From assembly GCA_951799405.1 (NCBI GenBank), contig OX637354.1:2046001-2110000 (forward strand): 64,000 nt of DNA, in the 5' to 3' direction. The notes below the pieces were generated by a model that was given only the letters and a program-made list of their open reading frames with translations, was not told the DNA's origin and searched no databases. A program made the position numbers and the translations under genes. This DNA comes from Agapetus fuscipes (Eukaryota; Arthropoda; Insecta; Trichoptera; Glossosomatidae). Numbering within the stretch: position 1 is the stretch's first letter; each line of letters begins with the position of its first letter. Shown here piece after piece: positions 43,026-55,273 of this stretch.

Positions 43026-46000
43026 AATCCTGTGCGGGAGACTCCCTAGATTCTAAAGACTCTAGGGGACCTTTCAGTGACCGGTCTTTGGTAAAGGTTT
43101 ATGAATTTATCAACTCAGCGAAGAGCACATTCGAAATATAAATGGTATATTTTTGTGCTCCGCCGGGATCCGAATCCACAACCTTCCATTTATGAGTCCG
43201 AAGTGTTGCCACTACGGACTACGGACTGGTCCAAGAAAAAACACAATGTTTGATTGTGTAACAACCATACTGTGCTTTGAAACTCTCCACGCTTCACTTC
43301 TTTACATCAATGTCGGTACCAATGATTACAAGCCCCTCGGGAGCTGGTAAACTCCCACTTCAACTGAAGTGGTTGGTGCGAACCCGTAAAAATAAATAGG
43401 TCCGAATTGCCACATTCGACCCCTTTGGGGATAATGCAGACATGAAGTTACGCTATATGTGTAGCTTATTTGCGTTGCGTTTTCGATCATACTCCACTTT
43501 TGCCATCAATTTTTTCGACGGAAAAAGTCCAATAGTGCTTAGGCCTTGTTAACTCAAATGAAAATAAAAGTATGTGTTAAAAAAGTTTTTTTTTTTTCAC
43601 TCTGTGAATGCACTACCTAACTCTAGAAATTTTACACACACAAATTAATACTGTCGATTTGTTAACTTCCAGCATGACCTTGAGAAGCTGGACCCCCGAG
43701 GCAGGACTCCGCTCCTTCTGGCCGTGACCTTGGGAAACCTGGAGGCCGTCAGGGTGCTGCTGGACAACGGCGCAGACGTCAACAAAGACAACAAGGAGGG
43801 ATGGACAGGTACACAGAACAAGACTTTGATGTTACGCTTCTACTGAAATAATGAACGTGTGGGTGATTTATTTGGTGAGTGCTTTTTTTTGCGACATACC
43901 TCAAGAGTCCTCTGCGAGTGTGGTTGTCGCTATAGGAAGCGTCAATTACACAAAGAAAATCCAATTGCTGTAAGGCTGGATGGACCTTTTGTGACCAGCC
44001 GAATTAATGTCAATTTTTCAACACAACACATATCTATTTTGAATATTAAATAATATTTTTTTATGCACAATCAGGACCTTTCAACTAGATGTCTGCAGCA
44101 TTAGCCATGGGACTACCGACTGGTCAACTCATCTCTTGCAATTTCTTTTTATCTATGGCCATACTTGTGGATATTATTTTGGATTTTTTTTTGAGATAAA
44201 TGCATAAGCTATTCTCTATCAATTTTATCATATCTTATGCTTAAAAATGTATGTATGTTCCCTATCAAAAGAAATATCTTCCTCAACTGATTTTAAAAAT
44301 GTCTGCAGGGTTTTAGAGAGCAAGGAGTTGCGGGGAGATGTCTTCCACCTTGCCATCTGCAAAAGCTCTGCCTCATCTTGTTTAGGTGTTATATGAATGT
44401 CTGTGATTGCAGTGGTCCAGGAGGCAGTGTCCTCGGCAGACCCCAGCATGGTGTCCCTGGTGGTGAGCAGGAGAAACCGCAGCAGGGCGCAGGGGCGGGC
44501 GGCCTTTGTGCCCCTCCTGCTGGCGCGCCTGCACACGGCTCCTGACTTCCTCAAGATAATATATGAATGTGTGTGATTGCAGTGGTCCAGGAGGCAGTGT
44601 CCTCGGGAGACCCTAGCATGGTGTCCCTGGTGGTGGGCAGGAGAGACTGCAGCAGGGCGCAGGCGCGGGCGGCCTGTGTGCCCCTCCTGCTGGCGCGCCT
44701 GCACACGGCTCCTGACTTCCTCAAGATAATATATGAATGTGTGTGATTGCAGTGGTCCAGGAGGCAGTGTCCTCGGGAGACCCTAGCATGGTGTCCCTGG
44801 TGGTGGGCAGGAGAGACTGCAGCAGGGCGCAGGCGCGGGCGGCCTGTGTGCCCCTCCTGCTGGCGCGCCTGCACACGGCTCCTGACTTCCTCAAGATAAT
44901 ATATGAATGTGTGTGATTGCAGTGGTCCAGGAGGCAGTGTCCTCGGGAGACCCTAGCATGGTGTCCCTGGTGGTGGACAGGAGAGACTGCAGCAGGGCGC
45001 AGGCGCGGGCGGCCTGTGTGCCCCTCCTGCTGGCGCGCCTGCACACGGCTCCTGACTTCCTCAAGATAATATATGAATGTGTGTGATTGCAGTGGTCCAG
45101 GAGGCAGTGTCCTCGGGAGACCCTAGCATGGTGTCCCTGGTGGTGGGCAGGAGAGACTGCAGCAGGGCGCAGGCGCGGGCGGCCTGTGTGCCCCTCCTGC
45201 TGGCGCGCCTGCACACGGCTCCTGACTTCCTCAAGATAATATATGAATGTGTGTGATTGCAGTGGTCCAGGAGGCAGTGTCCTCGGGAGACCCCAGCATG
45301 GTGTCCCTGGTGGTGGGCAGGAGAGACTGCAGCAGGGCGCAGGCGCGGGCGGCCTGTGTGCCCCTGCTGCTGGCGCGCCTGCACACGGCTCCTGACTTCT
45401 ACGTGGAGATGAAGTGGGAGTTCACCAGCTGGAGTAAGAGAAGCACACTTCATGCTGAACAGCCATTACTCACTAGACGTATTCTGCCACCATTCTGCTT
45501 GTTTTTTCTATCCGGTGCTGGGCTGGGAGTCAGTGGTGTATGGAGATGAATGAAAGCTTTTACATGCTTTGTTCGGTAATTTATAGACAATCAGGGCAGA
45601 ATGCGCTGTGTCTGAGAAGGTCCTTATAGTTCTCCATGCTCGATTGCTCGGGAAACCTTTGGATCATTGACAACGCCAAGTTTGGCGTTATCATGTGAGG
45701 CGTGGAGAGGGTTTTTAACCGCACTGGTTCTCTTTAAATCGCGTTCGAGCGAACTGCCCAGCAAATCTGTCCAGGCAGCTAACCAAAGGAGCAAGGGGAA
45801 AGGAATCACGGAATTAAAGTCAGGACTCACCTTATCTCCAATGGATGGCTTCTTCGCGGAGCACTGGTTGCGTTTTTTCGTGTATGTTTCTCCTTCGTTT
45901 GCGCGCGATGTGAGTATATACCGTAAACAAGTCTGTCCACGGCCACGTTCACACAAGTACTGAAGCTGGAGAGGTGTTTAGGTATTTATATATATATAGG

Positions 46001-49000
46001 AGTGTCAGTTTATAGGCTAAAGGACAAAGGATTTTATGGCCAGCTACCTATAAACAAATCAACCTAACAATCCGCCCAAACATAAATCATGATGATAATT
46101 ATGATGTATAACTGGGCTTTTGTTATTGGTGCCAAGGGCGCCAATAAATATTTGGTGAACAGATCCGTCCTAAGATGCGTCTGGAAGTGACTGCTGTCAG
46201 CAATCTCTCAAACCGCAGGTGGCAGTCGGTTCAATGTCCTTGGAGCCGCCACTGCAAAAGCACGCTCACCAAACACTGCTAGCTCTCCATAGAAATGGAA
46301 AAGCCTCACCATATGAAATTTGTAGGAATTGATGTCTCATGACTGATGAAAAGCACTAACGGGGCTATTCTTAGACATTTTAGTCGCCCGTTGAGCCCGC
46401 GCTTTGACAAACTAATGATGCCTCGGCGGAAAGTTTCATGACCGCGGTCAGTCTTACCTACCGAATTTTGGTAATATTTGTATGAAAACTGTAATCAGCT
46501 GTTCATTTGCGGCCATCTTGGATTGACAGCTCTTGATACAAATGTATCATCAGTTTGTCAAAGCTTGGGCTCAACGGACGACTAAAATGTCTAAGAATAG
46601 CCCCGCAAGAATCCATTGCAATTCACTTTAAAAAGTATCGTGATTATTTAGTGTGGGTATTACGAGGCTCTCGGAAGTTCTCAGACATGAGAAACGCTCC
46701 AATGAACTCAAAATGGACTGGAACAAAATTCATAGACGATATAATCGCGGGTCGATAGGGAAAAGGCTAACAAATATCTTGTTATTGGTTGCTTAGGGGC
46801 CGTCCATAAATTACGTCATCGATTTTGGCCGATTTTCGACCCCCCCCCCCTACAATCATCCTATAGTCATTATCTAATGACCCCCTCCCCCCCTCTTGCT
46901 GTAATAATGGAGAGCTTAATAATGAATAATGTTATATTACTTACATAACAGTAAGTATATTTTGTAGAAATTGGTATTTACAAGAACGACGTCACTTTTG
47001 GTACTCGAAAATCATTTGCCATCATCCGCAGACCAGACCCCCCCCCCCCTGAATGCGAATGACGTAATATATGACAGCCCCTTATTGGACGCTAGACGTG
47101 TGACATTTTCCCCACTAAGAAACTATTCAAAATCCTAGAGTCCATTGTTATCTGAATTCTGTAGATTATATTGTTTGTTTGTTTTGCATTTCAGTGCCGC
47201 TAGTGTCGCGCATGTGCCCCTCTGACACATACAAGGTGTACAAGAGTGGGGGCAGCGTGCGCATAGACACCACCCTGCTGGGCTTTGAGAACGGGCGCTG
47301 GCAGAGAGGGAACAGGACCTACATCTTCAAGGGACAAGGTAACAGTGGCGAAGCGTGCCATACAAGACGGTTCCCATCGGCTTCCCTTTTAAAATGATGT
47401 AACAAAGTAGTTAAAAAATATAGGCACAAAGTAAAAAATTACATTTAAAACCAAAGAAACTATACATATTTTTTCCCATTGAAACCATGCCGTCTACTTT
47501 ATTATCATTTCTGCCTCATGTTAAACGGGAAACCGATGGGAACCGGCTTGTATGGCACCCTTCGTCACTGCAAGGTAACATTGTGCTCATTTGTGTATTT
47601 ACCTGTCAAGAAAGGTGGAGAAAAATATCCATGTATAAAACAATGGAATCAAGGTTTTTTTCTTCCTTTGCGTTCAGTTGTTTGCTCAGTAAAGTGCATT
47701 CCAGACTAAGAGCTCGGGCTTGAATCCCACCGAGGGTTCTTGAGGTATGATTCACACAAAAACAGCGCTTACCATTAAGTCCGGTCGATAGCTCAGTTGG
47801 TAGGCTGCTTGCATTCCATTCGGTGAGCTTGGGTTCGAATCCCACCGAGGGTGTCAGAAATGATTTCCCGTTTCGGTGTTTATTTAAAACCCCAAAATAA
47901 AATATCGGCAAGGTTTACTCAGCCTTCACAAGAAGTGAGTACCAGCCCTCTAGAGACGCTCACTTCGACTTAATTGGTTGGCATAATGCTGACCCCCTTA
48001 CCTGTAAAAAATAATAGGTTCCACTCTCCACATTATTCTCCAGATTATAGTGTGTGGTTGTGTGGGCAGGCTCATCGGCCACCATGGTGGAGCTGGACCA
48101 CGAGACGCATCAGGTGTGGTCGGAGAGGCTGGAGGGGGCCACGTGCGGGGCGGCCCCTCCCCCCACCCCTGAGCAGGTCTCCCACAGGCTGACGGCGCCC
48201 ATCAGCACCAACTACATAGACACTGAAAAGATCAGCTTCCAAAGGTTAGTGCTCCCGACCATCTTACTTCCCAATTCAAAAAGGTGTAAAAGATATTTTT
48301 GGTTCATATTTTTATGATTGGACTTGGGGTTGTTTTTTAATTACATAATTTGCAAGTTTAATTTATTTCGCAAGATTTAGTTTTCACACAGTTGTTTGAA
48401 ATATACTCTACACTCTTCACACTCTGCATACAGTGGTGTTCGCGTTACAATGATCTAAGCGACCTGTACCCTTAGTACGAGTTGCAAAACTTGAGAAAAG
48501 TAAAGTTTATGGAAAATATTAAAGCGTGATTTCTCCCAAAATCTGCCGTTGTTGTTTCTTACACTTTATGGTCTTAGTAAAAGAGTTAGAGTGATGAAGA
48601 AAATCATGTTCAAACAAACAAAACCGGCAGATATTGGGGGAAATCACTCTTCAATAATTACCGTAAACTTTACATTACTCAAGTTTTGCAACTCGTACTA
48701 AGGGTACTGACCGGTCCGTAGTCTAGTCTACACTTGGCGCCTGGTATACACTTGGGACTCGTAAATGGAAGGTTGTGGGCTTGAATCCCGGCGAAACACA
48801 ATAAATATACTATTTATATTTTCAAATATGCTCTTCGCTGGGTAATAAATTCTAATACCTTTACCACCGTTCATGCCTCACTCATTGCGAACTCCTATCA
48901 TTCAGTGTCTTGTCAGTCATTGCTCTCAGGTAAGCCATTTCAACCGTATATACTTTTCTCAACACACATTCGTTAACTGTCCTCGCCTCACTTCCATACA

Positions 49001-49249
49001 TTAATGTCGGTATCAATATGCCATTGTGTATCGCCAATCTCACATTCCTTATGAGTTTCCTATTTTTCACAATCGTTCCCATCACACTTCTTCTTATACT
49101 GCTGCGCTTTTCCAATTCTTTCATCAGCTTCCCATTCGACTATCTAATATCCGAATATTTTTTTAACCGTGTAGTTATTATAGTGTGTGTGTATGTATTT
49201 ATGTATATATGTTTATGTGTGTATCTATATGTATATGTTGATATATAAT

Positions 49250-49290
<41 letters not shown>

Positions 49291-52200
49291 GTATTTATAC
49301 AGTATTTTTTAACCATAATTATTGTAATACCACGGACTACCCAAATCATTGTGCTTGCAGATCTTGTCCATCCTAAGGTTGTCTGTAAGATATCGCCATG
49401 TGCGATAAGACCGCCCATTGTACATGTCTCTTTTTGTTTATCATATTAATGTAATTTATTTGTGGTGAACAATAAAGTTTATTTTGTAGGGTTTGTGTAT
49501 TCACACAGTGAAAATTCATTTTTTAAAATAAAGCTATTTTTTGTTTAACGTAGTTTATTTTCACAATAATATTTAATATCTCGAGTACTTTCGACCTTCA
49601 ATATTTTATACATTTTATAAATTTTTTATACATCACTCTTGATAATGGCCTGAATATTGAAGGTCGAAAGTACTCGAGATATTAAATATTATTGTGAAAA
49701 TAAACTACGTTAAACAAAAAATAGCTTTATTTTAATAAAGTTTATTATTATTATTATTATTATTGTGATATATGGATACATTATAACCTCAAATTCGATG
49801 GTATTTTCTAGAAATAAGAGTGGCATATGGGGCTGGCGCTCCGACAAGGCCGAGGAGGTCAACGGCTGGGAGTGCAAGGTGTTTGGGGCGTCCAACGTGG
49901 AGTTCGTGACGCGCACGCGCATTGAGCATCTCTCTGAAGCGGACAAGGTGCGCGCGCGCGGCCCCCGCACCCCCCTCCACTCGTTCCTCGGCATAGCAGA
50001 CACCGAGGACAGGGCGGCCATCATAGACGACAAGGAAGAGGTAACTATATTAGTTTCTCCAACTAATCAATGCGGTTATCATTTTATTTTTGCATGTTTT
50101 AATTTCTTTTGTTTTTGTTTTTTTCTTTTTCATATTTTGCTTTCTTAGAGGATGAGGGTATGTGCTTTTATTCTTTTTTTTTAAATATATTTTATTTTCG
50201 TTAATGGTAACATATTTACTTATTCTTTGTTTTGTAATCTAATCGGTCTATAATTTATTATCTAAGCTACAAAGATATGTTAACATTTAGGGCTAATGTC
50301 ATATGCATGCCCACAGACAGGAATGTCAAGGTTTGCGCCTACACATTCTGCATGTGTCTAAATCTAATCTAAATCTAAGTTGCAAAGAAATATATCATTT
50401 GAGATTCATATTAAACGCATTCCCACAAGCAGACACATATACATTCGCGCTGACACTTGTCACATGTGGACCTACAATATAAAATTCCAATCTCAAATGA
50501 ACATAAGCCCTGCAACTCTTGCCGATCTTCCCTGAAACAGGGGTGACATTGGCAAAGTGAACTATCTTTTTACAGCATGGGTGGTCAGCCTCATACCAAC
50601 CTATAAGTCAAGGAAATGTGTGCATACAAATAAACTAAACCTTACAACTCCTGCTGTCTTTCTCTGAAACCGGGGTGGCATTGCCAGAAGTGAACCAATT
50701 TTTACAGCACGGGCGGTCAGCCTTACATCAGCCGATCAGTCAAGGAGCTAATGGAGGTAATGATTTCTAATGTCCGTTTAAATTTACTCATTTCTATGCT
50801 CAAAGAAATTTATTCATCTACATTGTCGTAGTATAAGCGGATAAGGCGTCGTCACTCCAATTTGCGTTATTGAAACAATCGCAAGTTCGAATCCCGCCTG
50901 CAATCTCTTCGGGATTGCATGCAGTAATTTGGGACCTATTTATTTTTACGGGTAAGGGGGCCGGCCTCGTGCCAACCATTTCAGTTGAATTGGGGCTCCC
51001 AGCTCCCGATCATAGCTGAACCTAATAGGGACTTTTGTTGAAACATTGTCGCAATTTTTTCAGCTACGATAGGGTCCTTAGCAGCCAATAATAATACATT
51101 TATTTACAACCATACTTTTCGATTTTGTTGTCTATGGAATCTGTGCTTAGTACGTTGTTGAATAATAAATTATTTTGAATGGAACGTTGCAGGAGGAGTT
51201 CAGTGCAGTTGGAAACCCTTGCAACATCACTGCCGAGGAGTATTTTGGAGACGAGGACCTTCAAGGCAAGGATATAGGCCGGCCCAAGGAGATCAACACC
51301 AAGATACAGAAGTTCAGGGCCACTCTATGGTTGTGCGAATCATATCCACTTCAGGTAAACAACAAAACAATATAGACCAATGATAGTCTGCTTCTTTTCT
51401 TACCGTTTTTATATATTTGAACATGATGACCAATCAATAGCTCAGTTGGTAGAGTGCTTGCATTCCATTCGGAGAGCTTGGGTTCGAATCCGAATGATCG
51501 CACCATAGCCCGCAGATCTGAGTGCCTGCCTCCTCACACCCATCTCAACAAGCCATTGATGGCTTTATATACCATCAGACAAACGCGGTAGACCACCCTC
51601 TCCGGGAAGCCAAGCCAATGTAGTTTTATTAAAAGTGTAGTGTTTTGAGCGAATCTGGACATCCCGAATATGAGCCTTGCTGCGGAATTCAACACAGAAT
51701 GAAAGTAGTTGAACTGCTTCTTTGGCTGCCCACTATAAAGCGTTGAGCAATAAACAATCCGAGACATCACAAACACGCTTACCAGGGTCTTGACCACAAC
51801 TGACAGTAGACATTGTCTAATTGCTTTTATTTGGCATAGTGAAGAAAAAGAGGAAGCTATTGTGGCATCTATTTGCCTCTCCAGTGTCAGGTTCTGATCC
51901 AGTATGACTCCTCGGAGTCTCACTGTTTCAAAAGACTGGATCAGCTCCATTCACAGTAGATGGTCCCGCCTGGAATGCAATGCTGTGATTTATTTTTATT
52001 TTAAGTAATCCTGTGCGTGAGACTCTAGAGTTCTATGGCACTTGTTGTAGTGCCGCAGAGGCTTTGGTGATGTGGCAGTTGATGTCCTGATCAGGTTGTA
52101 GGGCTGTTAGCTGCGTAGTGTTGTGATATGTGTTGCGTTGCACTGTCTTTGTTTTGAGACACTGAAAGGAAGTGGCGATTGATATAGGTTTCGAATAGGG

Positions 52201-55200
52201 CAAGGTTAAATTAGGTTTGGAAAACAGATACCGGTAAGTCCTTCCAAAAGTGGACAGTTTGGCAAAGGAATGAGTCGTGAAAACACCAAGTTCTCATAGT
52301 TTTGATATAGACTGTAAAGGGATGGATGTGAGGCGCTCTACGAGATGCCCTTGTTGTGACAGGGTGAGGAGGTAAGGGTGAGGATATTTCATCAGAACAG
52401 ACACTATTATGTGATGTTTTTGATGATGTGCTGTGATGTTCCAAATTAGAGTACGCTGTCGAGGTTTGGACTCCTTACCAGCGGAAGTACATAGATATGA
52501 TAGAACAAGTCCAAAAAAAGTTTCTCAGGTATCTCCTCATGAGGCGGTGTGGAAGTTATCCACAATTCATGCATCATGAGGAGCTACTTCGGGAGACTGG
52601 ATTTAGAAGCCTGGAAACGAGGCGCAACAGGTCCCTTATGGTGCTCACTCACAAGGTCATCTAATCTAATCTAATCTAATCTAAGTTGCAAATATATGTT
52701 ACATTGGAGATTCACATTACATGCATTCTCACAACCAGACACGTACAAGTTCGCGCTTGCACATGCCTCATGTGAACCTACAACATAAAAACCAAAAGCT
52801 GAATCAAAAAAAGTCATCAACGGCTTAATTGACAGTCCCACCCTGTTGGAGGGCTACAGGTTGTATGTGCCTAACGACTACACCCGAGGGCGAGGACATG
52901 ATCTATTTCATGAACCGAAAAGCCGTACTGATGTCGTGGCGCAACACCCTGTGACTCGGAGTATAAAGCTCTTAAATAAGTCTAATATAGACATTTTTGA
53001 GTGTAATTTATTAACATTTAAAAATCTAGCAATAGAGTTCCTCCCAGCGTGTTGATAGCTGTGAGCATAGATAACGGAATAAAGAGATGTGGTATGGATT
53101 CATCGGTAGAACAAAACGCGTGTTCTCATATTTTTTAAAGCTCCGCCTATTGCATAGGTATTTTTCCTATACAAACAAATGTGACTTGTGATTGGCTAAG
53201 AAAGTTAAAAACAATAACGTTATCAAAACCACTAATGCATAGGGACGTTTTTCCTTTGCATTTCAATATGTGTGCGTGAGTGACCTAATATCATACCAGA
53301 GAATATCAAACAATACCGCTGACTGAAAATCTATTATTTTCTAACACTCCCCAATTTTTTTTTAACATTTCCAAAACTGAAAACCCACAATGGCATTCAT
53401 TAATTAAATTATAATTTACTTTATAAGTGTGGTCTTGAGCTTACATTTAATTCTAAATGAGACATTTTTACCAATGAGAGCAATTAAAACATAACTTTAT
53501 AATTTTAGTATTATAAAAATACCTTTCATTCAAATAATAAACAATATAGATAGGTAATCTAATTGCGAGATTGGCTTTTGTAGCTGAAATTCCTGATTGC
53601 TACTTTTGAATTACATTATTATTTCTTCATTCATCTTTAGTTCTATAGGCTAGAAGTTGTTTAGCAGTGTAGATATATCCATTCTGATGCTTCCAATTCC
53701 AAAATGTCTTAGAATCTTTCTAACGAATCAGTTGGAGGTTTCCCTAATGTTGGCAGTGAACAAAAAGTCGTCGTTGTTGCCGAAGAGTGATAAATTGGGA
53801 AAACTATGAAACTCACCTACGAGATCCAATGAAAGTTTTGCTATTCTTTATTCGTATACAATCATACAGAGTTGAAATATTAACAAAAAAATAGTTTCAA
53901 TGTTGAGGGTAGGTTTTAATTGAAGTGAATTTTAAAATTGTAAAGAAAATAAAATTAAATGTCAGCCATCATATTATCGCCCGCTTTGAGAAACACTGTC
54001 CTATTTCGAGCCTAGGGATGTGACTAAATTCAATACATCGATACATCGTTAGATCGATACCCACTCGATATTCACGATTTTTTGATGTCTGAAAATATGT
54101 TTATGTCTACATAAATAATTCATTTTTTCATTACTTTTCCTACGATATATACTTAAATGTACATTATAAAAAATTGAAATGAAATAAATACTCCGAATCA
54201 ATTTTTAGAAAATCGACAAGATTCAATTTTTTTTGTAGGTAATAAACTAGCTATCTATAACCCGTTATGAAAGTAGAAAGACAAGTAAAGAGAAGAGCAT
54301 TTTCTGTCCACGTACGTTGAAATCAATTTGGTAAATTTAGTTAGAAAAAGGTGTAAAAAATAGTTCAAATGAGAAGAAAGCATTCAAAAACGAAGTTTAG
54401 TTTGTTACGCAAAAAAACACACAATTTGGAGTATTTGAATAAAAAAGATCATTTAAATGAAAACTCGAGTATACAATACAAAATAAAATTATTTTTATCA
54501 AATTTATTACACATTTGATTTAAAAAAATAATAATTTTATAAACTTTTAATACAAAACTTTGTTTTATTCCACTGATGTGCATTTTTTATCGTATCTTCA
54601 TATACCTTAGATATGTACCTTTCGTTTCTTCAATAGGTATCTAGATAAATATATAAGAAACTGAAGAAACAGAAATATCTCTAACAAAAATTCTCATCAG
54701 TGGAATAAAACAAAGGTTTTTTATTAAGACTTCTTAAAAACTGTTTTTGTAATCAAATATTTAAAATGGAATTCCACAATGTTTCACCACAAAAATTTGA
54801 AAAATAAATATATGACACTTTACAGGTAAAATCTTACACGTATAACAATTGAAAGGTCAATAAAATGAAATAAAAAGATCCATAAAAACTAAAATCAATG
54901 AAATACAGCAAAAATGAATTACTGAATCAACTTAGTAGAAATGCAAGCCTCTCTGTAAGACGCTGCCTGCCAAATTTGCTCGTGATTTTTGGTCAAAAAA
55001 ATAAAATTTAAAAATATACATCAACTTACGCAAAGTAATTTACAAAATACAATATAATTTACAAAACCTGGAAACAAAATCAAGTATCTGCATCCGCCGT
55101 AAAAGCCTAAAAACTTAAAGTGCTTGTTGAATGTTAATGAATGTTTTGTCCGACGTTTATAAAACTGCACCAATAAAGATTTCACAGAAAACAAACCCAA

Positions 55201-55238
55201 TATTTTTATTAATTAAAAAACACACTGTTTCAATTCAC

Positions 55239-55273
<35 letters not shown>

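Noticed and set aside
42902..43141. ORF with a long poly-Phe run
   Set aside because: It reads through the 55-nt poly-T tract of a repeat.
44228..45453. Series of open frames of 107-158 codons on the minus strand ([13 protein letters not shown]...)
   Set aside because: They are the reverse strand of the repeated ANKRD13 exon 3 copies; GC-rich sequence leaves the frame open, and the plus strand matches a known family.
47781..47852. Possible tRNA gene
   Set aside because: A-box and B-box motifs belong to the head of a SINE found many times; no complete cloverleaf follows.
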